A stretch of 8,017 nucleotides of DNA from the NCBI GenBank assembly GCA_020061285.1, contig JAGUYQ010000057.1:1-8017 (forward strand), given 5' to 3'. The translations under genes and the position numbers were made by a program. The notes beneath the pieces were generated by a model. The model was not told the DNA's origin and made no database searches. It saw only the letters and a list, made by a program, of their open reading frames with translations. Origin of the DNA: Betaproteobacteria bacterium. Its GTDB lineage: Bacteria; Pseudomonadota; Gammaproteobacteria; Burkholderiales; UBA9220. Numbering within the stretch: position 1 is the first letter of the stretch; every line of letters begins with the position of its first letter. This document shows positions 1 through 7,581 of the stretch, piece by piece.

Positions 1-929
1 ACGGGGAAATCCGCCTGGCCCTGGAAAAGGGAATCCGCTGTTTCAACGTGGAATCGGAAAGCGAACTTCACCACCTCAGCCGCATCGCCGGGGAAATGGG
101 AAAAATTGCGCCGGTGAGCCTGCGGGTCAACCCGAACGTGGACCCCAAAACCCATCCTTATATTTCCACCGGCCTTAAGAACAGCAAATTCGGCATCGCC
201 TACGACCAGGCGCAACGGGTTTACCGCTTGGCGGCGGCGTTGCCCCATCTGGCCGTGCGCGGCATCGACTGCCATATCGGTTCCCAGATCACCGAACTGG
301 GGCCTTTCGCCGACGCGGTGAAGCGGGTGCTGACCCTGGTGGAGGCCTTGGAAAAAGACGGCATCGAATTTCACCACCTGGATTTCGGCGGCGGGCTGGG
401 CATCCGTTATGCCGACGAAACGCCACCAACGGCGGCCGCTTACGTCAAAGCCCTGTTGGCGGGCCTCAAGGGGCGGGGCCAAGAGGTGCTGATTGAGCCC
501 GGCCGTTCCCTGGTGGGCAATGCCGGCCTGCTGCTGGCTCGGGTGCAGTACCTCAAGCACGGCGAGGCGAAGAATTTCGCCGTGGTGGATGCCGCCATGA
601 ACGACCTGGCTCGCCCCGCTCTCTACGATGCTTGGCACGATATCCTGGCCGTGGCGCCACGGGGCGAGGAAACGCCGGAATACGAATATGAAATCGTCGG
701 CCCGGTGTGCGAGAGCGGCGATTTCCTCGGCCACGACCGGCGCCTGTCCCTGGTGGAGGGCGACTTGCTGGCGGTGATGTCCGCCGGGGCCTACGGCATG
801 AGCATGAGTTCCAACTACAACACCCGCCCCCGCGCCGCCGAGGTGATGGTGGACGGCGACGCGGTTCACCTGGTGCGGCAGCGGGAAACGGTGGAACAGT
901 TGTATGCCCTGGAACGGCCCCTGCCCTGA
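1..929 (+). CDS. lysA: Diaminopimelate decarboxylase, 5'-truncated by the window edge
   Basis: This PLP enzyme decarboxylates meso-diaminopimelate to L-lysine in the cytoplasm, the last step of lysine synthesis. The open frame runs to the left edge (first full codon at position 3), giving 308 visible residues against about 415 in the family. Roughly 100 amino-terminal residues, including the PLP-binding lysine, are therefore outside the window. The GTG at 48 is an internal valine, because the frame continues upstream with family-like sequence (CFNVESESEL). Visible landmarks are HIGSQI (from about 272), the FGGGLG phosphate-binding loop (384-401), EPGR (495-506), the catalytic-site CESGD (708-722) and the YG...SSNYNTRPR carboxy-terminal signature (from 792). 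These are the hallmarks of the fold-type III alanine racemase/decarboxylase family, and the CESGD cysteine fits LysA over arginine decarboxylases. The visible part is intact. A small membrane protein gene follows 7 nt later and is probably co-transcribed. Confidence 0.96.
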   Translation, partial: GEIRLALEKGIRCFNVESESELHHLSRIAGEMGKIAPVSLRVNPNVDPKTHPYISTGLKNSKFGIAYDQAQRVYRLAAALPHLAVRGIDCHIGSQITELGPFADAVKRVLTLVEALEKDGIEFHHLDFGGGLGIRYADETPPTAAAYVKALLAGLKGRGQEVLIEPGRSLVGNAGLLLARVQYLKHGEAKNFAVVDAAMNDLARPALYDAWHDILAVAPRGEETPEYEYEIVGPVCESGDFLGHDRRLSLVEGDLLAVMSAGAYGMSMSSNYNTRPRAAEVMVDGDAVHLVRQRETVEQLYALERPLP

Positions 930-936
930 ACGGACT

Positions 937-1248
937 ATGGAAAACCAAAACCTCAAGGGCTTGGCCCGGGACATCCTGCAGAACTCCACCACCATGGTCG
1001 GGGTGTGCATGACCGTCATCGGCCTGGTGCGGGTGTTCAAGGCGGTCGGCGCCAAAGCGACGACCTTGGTGGACGGGGCCTTGGCCGTCAATAGCCTGTT
1101 TTTCCTCGGCAGCGCCCTTTTTTCCTATGTCGCCCTGCGCTTCGAGCGGAACAGCCGGCGCATGGAAAACATCGCCGATACCCTGTTCCTCACCGGCTTG
1201 ACGGTGATGGTGGGGATCGCCTTCTTTTTCGCTTTTTCCGTTATTTAA
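937..1248 (+). CDS. Small three-helix inner-membrane protein, function unknown
   Basis: This is a 103-residue protein that I cannot name. It has three hydrophobic segments, at about residues 18-36, 46-67 and 80-102. Between them lie a basic loop (RVFKAVGAK) and a charged loop (RFERNSRRMEN), and the chain ends in a very hydrophobic tail (GIAFFFAFSVI). There is no obvious signal peptide or catalytic motif. I chose the ATG at 937 because it puts the gene just after the lysA stop and gives a typical hydrophilic start (MENQNLKG). An in-frame ATG at 904, inside lysA, would add 11 residues; neither start has a strong ribosome binding site, though a GGTGGA-like stretch precedes 904. Its position suggests read-through from lysA. 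The 3' end overlaps the 3' end of convergent bioA by 8 bp. The coding potential looks real (correct lysA-like spacing and membrane topology), but the role is unknown. Confidence 0.75.
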   Translation: MENQNLKGLARDILQNSTTMVGVCMTVIGLVRVFKAVGAKATTLVDGALAVNSLFFLGSALFSYVALRFERNSRRMENIADTLFLTGLTVMVGIAFFFAFSVI

Positions 1249-2551
1249 CCACCGCCCCAAGGGCGCTCAGGGTGGCGTTTGCCAAAAGCGCCATCTCCTC
1301 CTCGTCGATCACGTAGGGGGGCATGAAATACACGGTACTGCCCATGGGCCGGAGCAGCAGTTCCTTTTCCAGGGCCGCCTGGAAGAAACGGGCGGCGAAA
1401 TCCGGCTCCGTCCCTTCCACCTCGAACGCCCAGATCATACCGGTATGGCGGAAATTCTTGACCCGCGGGTGTCCGGCCAGGGGTTGCAGCAACTCGGTGA
1501 AGCGGGCCGCCTTGACTCGATTGGCGGCGATGACCCCATCCTCTTCGAAAATGTCCAGGGTTGCCAGGGCCGCCCGGCAGGCCAGGGGATTGCCGGTATA
1601 GGAATGGGAGTGGAGGAATCCCCTTGCCGTCTCGTCGTGGTAGAAGGCCTGGTAAACCGTATCCGTGGTGAGGGTCGCCGACAGGGGCAGGTAGCCGCCG
1701 GAGATACCCTTCGACAGGCAAAGGAAATCGGGCTTGATCCCGGCCTGCTCGCAGGCAAAGAGAGTGCCGCTACGGCCGAAGCCGACGGCGATTTCGTCGG
1801 CGATCAGGTGCACGCCGTAGCGGACGCAGAGTTCCCGCGCCCGCCGCAGGTACGCCGGGTGGTACATGGCCATGCCTCCGGCGCATTGGATCAGGGGCTC
1901 GACGATCAGGGCCGCCGTGGTGTCGTGGTGGGCGGCGAGATACCGCTCCAAGGAGGTGGCGGCGCGCAGGGCGTAGGCCTCGCTCCCCTCCCCTTCCTCC
2001 GCCTGCCGCCAGTCCGGGCTGGGAACCTGCGCCGACTGGCGCAGCAAGGGGGCGTAGGTGTCCTTGAACAGGGCGACATCGGTCACCGACAGGGCGCCGA
2101 GGGTTTCGCCGTGATAGCTGTTGGCCAGGCTGACGAAGCCGGTTTTGGCGCTTTGGCCGCTGTTGCGCCAGTAATGGAAGCTCATCTTGAGGGCGATCTC
2201 GATCGCCGAGGCGCCGTCGGAGCCGTAAAAACAGTGCCCCAGGCCGGACAGGGCGGCCAGCCGCTCGGACAGTTCCACCACCGGTTGGTGGGTGAAGCCC
2301 GCCAGGATGACGTGTTCCAGCCTGTCCAATTGATTCTTCAGGGCGGCGTTGATTCTGGGGTTGCAGTGGCCGAAGAGGTTTACCCACCACGAGCTGACGG
2401 CATCCAGATAGCGCCGCCCGTCGAAATCGTATAGCCATACTCCTTCCCCGCGCTGGATGGGCACCAGGGGCAGGATTTCGTGGCGCTTCATCTGGGTGCA
2501 GGGGTGCCAGACGGCGCCGAGGGAGCGGGTGAGCAGTTCCTGGTTGTTCAT
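1241..2551 (-). CDS. bioA: Adenosylmethionine-8-amino-7-oxononanoate aminotransferase
   Basis: This enzyme transfers the amino group of S-adenosylmethionine to 7-keto-8-aminopelargonate, giving 7,8-diaminopelargonate, the antepenultimate intermediate of biotin synthesis; it is a cytoplasmic, PLP-dependent class III aminotransferase. The protein has 436 residues, slightly above the family's usual 420-430. Visible motifs are WHPCTQMK (15-22), SSWWVNLFGH (53-62), the PLP phosphate loop GSDGASAIE (110-118), YHGE (146-149), the cofactor aspartate in ADE (D252), the Schiff-base lysine K281 in LSKGISGG, HSYTGNPLA (316-324) and the substrate-side arginine R401 in LRPMGS. The paired tryptophans after SS and the WHPCTQM start separate BioA from other omega-aminotransferases. 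The ATG at 2551 is preceded by no clear Shine-Dalgarno sequence. No other bio gene is in the window, so bioA stands apart from bioBFCD here. A perfect TATAAT lies 34 nt upstream of the start; I see no BirA-type operator. Confidence 0.96.
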   Translation of the reverse strand: MNNQELLTRSLGAVWHPCTQMKRHEILPLVPIQRGEGVWLYDFDGRRYLDAVSSWWVNLFGHCNPRINAALKNQLDRLEHVILAGFTHQPVVELSERLAALSGLGHCFYGSDGASAIEIALKMSFHYWRNSGQSAKTGFVSLANSYHGETLGALSVTDVALFKDTYAPLLRQSAQVPSPDWRQAEEGEGSEAYALRAATSLERYLAAHHDTTAALIVEPLIQCAGGMAMYHPAYLRRARELCVRYGVHLIADEIAVGFGRSGTLFACEQAGIKPDFLCLSKGISGGYLPLSATLTTDTVYQAFYHDETARGFLHSHSYTGNPLACRAALATLDIFEEDGVIAANRVKAARFTELLQPLAGHPRVKNFRHTGMIWAFEVEGTEPDFAARFFQAALEKELLLRPMGSTVYFMPPYVIDEEEMALLANATLSALGAVVK

Positions 2552-2584
2552 GGGCGGGTTTGTCGCTGAGGATTCCAGCGGGCC

Positions 2585-2590
2585 ATTATA
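2585..2590 (-). promoter_or_regulatory. Putative bioA promoter, -10 box
   Basis: Read on the minus strand this is a perfect TATAAT, 33 nt ahead of the bioA ATG. It would start transcription near 2578 and give a leader of roughly 27 nt. There is no good -35 hexamer at 16-18 bp (the region near 2608-2613 reads CAAGGG) and no TGn extension, so the promoter may be weak or need an activator. It sits about 45 bp from the divergent groE -35 box. Confidence 0.5.
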
Positions 2591-2634
2591 CGCCAGGGGG
2601 AAAGCGGCCCTTGGCAGATAAAAGGGGTCGCCCT

Positions 2635-2664
2635 CTTGAATTTTGAAAGCCTCGCCCCTATTAT
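2635..2664 (+). promoter_or_regulatory. groESL promoter: overlapping sigma-32-like and sigma-70-like elements
   Basis: Two readings of the same DNA both fit. As a heat-shock (RpoH) promoter, CTTGAAT at 2635-2641 is followed after 13 nt by CCCCTATT at 2655-2662, close to the enterobacterial CTTGAAA/CCCCATNT pattern; an upstream CCCT adds to the match. As a housekeeping promoter, TTGAAT at 2636-2641 is followed after exactly 17 nt by TATTAT at 2659-2664 (4/6 and 5/6 matches). Either predicts a start near 2671, about 105 nt before the groES ATG. The -10 overlaps the left edge of the CIRCE operator, so HrcA bound there would block polymerase. The motif matches were read by eye and the start site is inferred. 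Confidence 0.7.
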
Positions 2665-2694
2665 TAGCACTCCTCGGAGGCGAGTGCTAATAAT
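2660..2694. promoter_or_regulatory. CIRCE operator (HrcA binding site) of groESL
   Basis: The core is TTAGCACTC (2664-2672), a 9-nt spacer, and GAGTGCTAA (2682-2690), which matches the CIRCE consensus at all 18 arm positions. The symmetry extends outward to 13 bp per arm (2660-2672 and 2682-2694). CIRCE is the binding site of the repressor HrcA, which needs GroEL to be active and so gives feedback control of chaperonin levels. Here it overlaps the promoter -10 and the predicted transcription start, the usual place for repression. In the mRNA it could also form a hairpin at the 5' end. No hrcA gene is in the window. Confidence 0.96.
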
Positions 2695-2776
2695 GCCCCT
2701 CCAGAATACTAAAACCGGCGCAGTCCCAGGCTCGCGCCAAGTCTAGAAATCATCAATCGAACCAAGGAGAGTATCG

Positions 2777-3067
2777 ATGAAAATTCGTCCTTTGCATGAC
2801 CGTGTGATCGTCAAGCGTTTGGAAGAAGAACGCAAGACCGCTTCCGGCATCGTCATTCCCGACAATGCCACCGAGAAGCCCGACCAGGGCGAAATCATGG
2901 CCGTGGGCAACGGCAAGCTGCTGGATAACGGCGAAGTACGCAAGCTGGACGTGAAGGTCGGCGACAAGGTGCTGTTCGGCAAGTATGCCGGTCAGACCGT
3001 CAAGGTCCAAGGCGAAGAACTGCTCGTGATGCGCGAAGAAGACATCATGGGCGTGGTCGAAGGCTAA
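2777..3067 (+). CDS. groES: Co-chaperonin GroES (Cpn10)
   Basis: GroES is the 10-kDa heptameric lid that binds the GroEL ring in the presence of ATP and encloses the folding chamber in the cytoplasm. The protein has 96 residues, the standard length. It begins [14 protein letters not shown], the conserved first beta strand. The mobile loop that contacts GroEL spans about residues 17-33, with the hydrophobic tripeptide IVI in SGIVIPD. The roof hairpin falls around residues 43-57, and the end reads [13 protein letters not shown]. The ATG is supported by an AAGGAG ribosome binding site at 2764-2769 with 7-nt spacing. groEL follows after 33 nt, so the two form one operon under the promoter and CIRCE site upstream. 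The wording is close to betaproteobacterial GroES as I remember it. Nothing is missing or unusual. Confidence 0.98.
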   Translation: MKIRPLHDRVIVKRLEEERKTASGIVIPDNATEKPDQGEIMAVGNGKLLDNGEVRKLDVKVGDKVLFGKYAGQTVKVQGEELLVMREEDIMGVVEG

Positions 3068-3088
3068 GGTATTCCAGGAATCGATTAG

Positions 3089-4741
<1,653 letters not shown>

Positions 4742-4766
4742 CGGCTTAGCCTGAGCCGCTTCCAAG

Positions 4767-4797
4767 ACCCTCGTCCGGAAACGGACGGGGGTTTTTT
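4767..4797 (+). terminator. Intrinsic terminator of groESL
   Basis: A 10-bp stem (4768-4777 paired with 4782-4791, all Watson-Crick apart from one T:G wobble at 4771/4788) is closed by a GAAA tetraloop (4778-4781). It is followed directly by six T residues (4792-4797); A4767 can also pair with T4792. The GNRA loop and GC-rich stem make this a strong rho-independent terminator for plus-strand transcripts. A weaker imperfect palindrome with CGGCT/AGCCG arms (4742-4758) lies between the groEL stop and this stem. Confidence 0.93.
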
Positions 4798-4815
4798 ATG
4801 CTCGCCGATTATGTG

Positions 4816-4845
4816 TTGTGCGGCTCAAGGGGCATGGACGATAAT
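4816..4845 (+). promoter_or_regulatory. Candidate promoter for the CBS/DUF294-exonuclease operon
   Basis: TTGTGC (4816-4821) and GATAAT (4840-4845) are separated by 18 nt, giving a good -10 (5/6) and a weak -35 (3/6). A start near 4852 would leave a leader of about 30 nt before the ATG at 4883. Because a strong terminator stands just upstream, the operon needs its own promoter in this 85-nt gap, and this is the best candidate I find. It was judged by eye only. Confidence 0.4.
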
Positions 4846-4882
4846 CCTCTTCAGACCGCCTTGACCAGGAGTACCCGCAACG

Positions 4883-6790
4883 ATGAGCACCCCGCCCCGT
4901 CCCCTGCTTTACGCCATTCTCGACCAGTTGACCCGTCATGCCCCCTTCGACCAAATGGAACGCGAAGATTTGGAATGGCTGGCAGAAAGACTGGAACTGG
5001 GCTACTACGGCAAAGAGGAAGTCGTGCTTGGGCCGGAGCAGGACCCGGTCGAGCGGTTCTACATCATCAAACAAGGGGTGGTGCAAGGGGAGCAGGATGT
5101 GGCCCGTGCGCAGGGGGACGAAGCCTGCTGGGAGCTGGTGGAGGGGGAGTGTTTTCCCCTCGGGGCGCTGCTTTCCAAGCGAGCGGTATCCAGCACCTAC
5201 CGCGCCAAGGAGGATACCTTTTGCTACGAATTGGCGGTTGAGGATTTCAGGCGGCTATTGCAAAAAAGCGCCCCGTTCCAGGATTTTTGCACCCGCCGCA
5301 TCGCCAGCTTGCTGGAACAGTCGAAGCAGATCATTCAGGCCCGCTACAGCCAGAACAGCTCCGAACAGCAGTCAATGGATACGCCCCTGTCCGCCATCGT
5401 GCGCCGCAAACCCATCAGCACCCTTCCCGCCACTCCCATCCGGGAGGTCCTGGAAACCATGCAGCAGAAGCGCATCGGCTCGATGGTCGTGGTGGACGAG
5501 CAACAGCGCCCTCTCGGCATCTTTACCCTCCACGACGTGCTGGATCGGGTTGCCTTGGCGGGTATCGATTTGGCCACGCCTATCCGGGAGGTGATGAGTC
5601 CCGACCCGCTTTCCCTGCCGCCCCATGCCCTGGCCTACGAGGCCGCATTGGTAATGGCCAAGGAGGGGTTCCGCCATGTGCTGGTAACGGAAAACGAGCA
5701 ACTGGTCGGCCTGGCGTCGGAAAAGGATTTGTTCACCCTGCAACGGGTCGGCTTGCGCCAGTTGAGCAGCACCATCCGCGAAGCCGCCGACCTTGCCACC
5801 CTCCAGCAGGCGGTGAAGGACATCCACCAATTGGCTCACAATATGCTGGCACAGGGCATCGCGGCGGAACAACTGACCCAGATCGTTTCGACCCTCAACG
5901 ATTTGTTGACCAGCCGTATTATCGAGCAGGAATTGGCGGCGCTTTCTCCCGAGGAGCGGCAGGTCATCGAACACCACTTCTGCTGGCTGGCCCTGGGTTC
6001 GGAGGGCCGCTTCGAGCAGACGCTCCTTACGGACCAGGATAACGGGATTATTTTCGATGTCCCCGAGGGGGGAAGTGCCGAAGCGCAGCGGCAGATTTTT
6101 CTGCCCTTCGCTTCCCGCATCAACGATGCTTTGGCGGCGTGCGGTTTCCCCAAATGCAAGGGAGAGGTGATGGCCTCCAACCCGAAATGGTGTCTTTCCC
6201 TGGAAGAATGGAAGGAAACCTTCGGCGACTGGATTTATCACGGTGACCCCAAGGCGCTTTTATATGCAACGATCTTCTTCGATTTCCGGCCGCTCTACGG
6301 TGAAATGAAGCTTGGCGAGGACTTGCGCGCCTGGCTGGCGAAAGCCGTGCAAAGCAATACCCGCTTCCTGCACCAGATGGCCGTCAACGCCCTGCGCAAC
6401 CGCCCCCCCCTGGGCTTGGTGCGGGATTTCGCCGTGGGAGACGACCACGCGGTGGACCTCAAATTGAACGGCGTAATGCCCTTTGTCGATGCGGCACGAA
6501 TCTACAGCCTGGCCACGGGCGGCGTCCAGACCAATACCTTGCAGCGCCTGCGGGAAATTGCCGAGCCCCTTCACCTCAAGCCCCAGGACAGAGAGGCCTG
6601 GGGCGACGCGTTCCTCTTCATCCAATTGCTGCGTCTGCGCTTGCAGCATGAGCAAATCCAGGCCGGTCAGCCCATGAGCAACCGGGTCGATCCCGATCAG
6701 TTCAATAATCTGGACCGCCGCATCTTGAAAGAGGCCTTTCGTCAGGCGCGTAAGTTGCAAACCAAGCTGGCCTTGGATTACCAGGTATGA
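4883..6790 (+). CDS. Cyclic-nucleotide-binding-like / CBS pair / DUF294 nucleotidyltransferase protein
   Basis: This 635-residue soluble protein has no established function that I know of. Domain order: a cNMP-binding-like beta-roll (about 15-140); a paired CBS (Bateman) module (about 168-288, containing TPIREVLETMQ and TPIREVMSPDPLSL), a type that usually binds adenine nucleotides; a helical linker; a DUF294 nucleotidyltransferase domain related to the GlnD class, with GSEGR at 372-376 and TDQDNG at 383-388 (D384 and D386 the likely metal ligands); and the associated substrate-binding-like carboxy-terminal domain (about 425-625). No membrane segments or signal peptide are seen. In the first domain, the phosphate-cassette Glu and Arg of CRP-type proteins align by eye with L93 and V102, so canonical cAMP binding is doubtful. 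An AGGAG at 4867-4871 lies 11 nt before the ATG. The stop overlaps the next start (ATGA), implying translational coupling with an exonuclease. A run of eight C at 6403-6410 lies in frame (R507-P-P-L510). Domains are well supported; the target of the transferase is unknown. Confidence 0.9.
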   Translation: MSTPPRPLLYAILDQLTRHAPFDQMEREDLEWLAERLELGYYGKEEVVLGPEQDPVERFYIIKQGVVQGEQDVARAQGDEACWELVEGECFPLGALLSKRAVSSTYRAKEDTFCYELAVEDFRRLLQKSAPFQDFCTRRIASLLEQSKQIIQARYSQNSSEQQSMDTPLSAIVRRKPISTLPATPIREVLETMQQKRIGSMVVVDEQQRPLGIFTLHDVLDRVALAGIDLATPIREVMSPDPLSLPPHALAYEAALVMAKEGFRHVLVTENEQLVGLASEKDLFTLQRVGLRQLSSTIREAADLATLQQAVKDIHQLAHNMLAQGIAAEQLTQIVSTLNDLLTSRIIEQELAALSPEERQVIEHHFCWLALGSEGRFEQTLLTDQDNGIIFDVPEGGSAEAQRQIFLPFASRINDALAACGFPKCKGEVMASNPKWCLSLEEWKETFGDWIYHGDPKALLYATIFFDFRPLYGEMKLGEDLRAWLAKAVQSNTRFLHQMAVNALRNRPPLGLVRDFAVGDDHAVDLKLNGVMPFVDAARIYSLATGGVQTNTLQRLREIAEPLHLKPQDREAWGDAFLFIQLLRLRLQHEQIQAGQPMSNRVDPDQFNNLDRRILKEAFRQARKLQTKLALDYQV

Positions 6791-7491
6791 GCTGGTGGTC
6801 GCGGTTTTTCGCGCCCAAGCCTTTCCTGGAGCCGGAACAGGCCCGGCGGCTGGAGGCGTGGCAGGCATTGCCGGCCCCAAGTGCGGACGAGCCTTTCGGC
6901 CATGGCCGCTACGTGGTGGTGGATGTGGAGACCAGCGGCCTCAATCTATCCAAGGACCATTTGATCGCCATCGGGGCGATTGCGGTGCGGGACGGCAAAA
7001 TCGCCCTTGCCGACAGCCTGGAGATTGTTCTCCAGCAGCGGCGGGTCAGCGACCGGGACAATATCCTGATCCACGGTATCGGCGGCACCGCCCAATCGGA
7101 GGGAACGCCGCCCCAGGAAGCCTTGCTGCAATTCCTTGAATATCTCGGCCAGGACCCCCTGGTGGCGTTTCATGTGGCCTTCGATGAAACCATGATCAAG
7201 CGGGCGCTGAAGGCGCATCTGGGACTGGACTTTGCGCACCGCTGGCTCGACCTGGCCTATATCGCCCCCGCCCTGTATCCCGAATTCGCCCGGCGACACC
7301 GGGCCCTCGACGATTGGATGGGGCGCTTTCACATCAGCAACTACGCGCGCCACAGCGCCCTGGCCGATGCCCTGTCCACCGCCGAACTGCTTCTGGCGTT
7401 GCGCAGCCGCATGGAAGCCAAGGGCGCCGGTTGCTTCAGGAGGCTGCACGACTTGGAGCGAGCCCAGCGCCGCGTGAATTGGGCGGCTTGA
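6787..7491 (+). CDS. DnaQ-like DEDDh 3'-5' exonuclease
   Basis: This 234-residue protein belongs to the RNase T/DnaQ exonuclease superfamily, which removes nucleotides from 3' ends of DNA or RNA using two metal ions. All five DEDDh residues are visible: D46 and E48 in VVVDVETSG (Exo I), D133 in AFHVAFDETM (Exo II), and H189 and D194 in RHSALADA (Exo III). It is therefore probably active. The first 40 residues (rich in W, F and P, then helical) precede the domain and I do not recognise them. No polymerase, helicase or GIY-YIG domain is attached and the protein lacks a clear beta-clamp motif, so it need not be the replicative epsilon subunit, although automatic annotation often says so. Translation starts at the ATG in the ATGA overlap with the upstream stop, with only a weak AGG nearby, which suggests reinitiation. 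A bidirectional terminator follows 40 nt after the stop. Confidence 0.9.
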   Translation: MSWWSRFFAPKPFLEPEQARRLEAWQALPAPSADEPFGHGRYVVVDVETSGLNLSKDHLIAIGAIAVRDGKIALADSLEIVLQQRRVSDRDNILIHGIGGTAQSEGTPPQEALLQFLEYLGQDPLVAFHVAFDETMIKRALKAHLGLDFAHRWLDLAYIAPALYPEFARRHRALDDWMGRFHISNYARHSALADALSTAELLLALRSRMEAKGAGCFRRLHDLERAQRRVNWAA

Positions 7492-7531
7492 GCCCCCTTC
7501 TTCCCCTTTATCGCCAACCCCCGCGACAATA

Positions 7532-7559
7532 AAAAACCCCCGCCGAAGCGGGGGTTTTT
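7532..7559. terminator. Bidirectional intrinsic terminator
   Basis: The stem CCCCCGC (7537-7543) pairs perfectly with GCGGGGG (7548-7554) around a CGAA loop (7544-7547). It is flanked by five A on the left (7532-7536) and five T on the right (7555-7559), which also pair with each other. The symmetry provides a U-tract in either direction, so it can end both the plus-strand exonuclease operon and the convergent actP transcript, whose stop lies 22 nt away. Confidence 0.93.
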
Positions 7560-7581
7560 AGCTTGCGGGTTACGCTTCGGC

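Noticed and set aside
904..936. Upstream in-frame ATG giving the small membrane protein 11 more residues.
   Set aside because: It would lie inside lysA and add an unlikely MPWNGPCPERT extension; 937 is preferred, though the ribosome binding evidence does not settle it.
1445..2434. A 329-codon plus-strand open frame inside bioA.
   Set aside because: It is fully antisense to an intact, motif-complete bioA, has a composition typical of shadow frames, and has no ribosome binding site or neighbour support.
3071..3081. Perfect palindrome ATTCC-A-GGAAT between groES and groEL.
   Set aside because: It is short, its one-base loop cannot form an RNA hairpin, and I know of no regulator with this site here; it is likely chance.
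4742..4758. Short hairpin (CGGCT/AGCCG, 7-nt loop) just after the groEL stop.
   Set aside because: It has only five base pairs and no T-tract; the real terminator is the stronger stem that follows.
5372..6241. A 289-codon minus-strand open frame across the CBS/DUF294 gene.
   Set aside because: It lies wholly within a recognisable gene on the other strand, and its translation shows no domain or membrane pattern.
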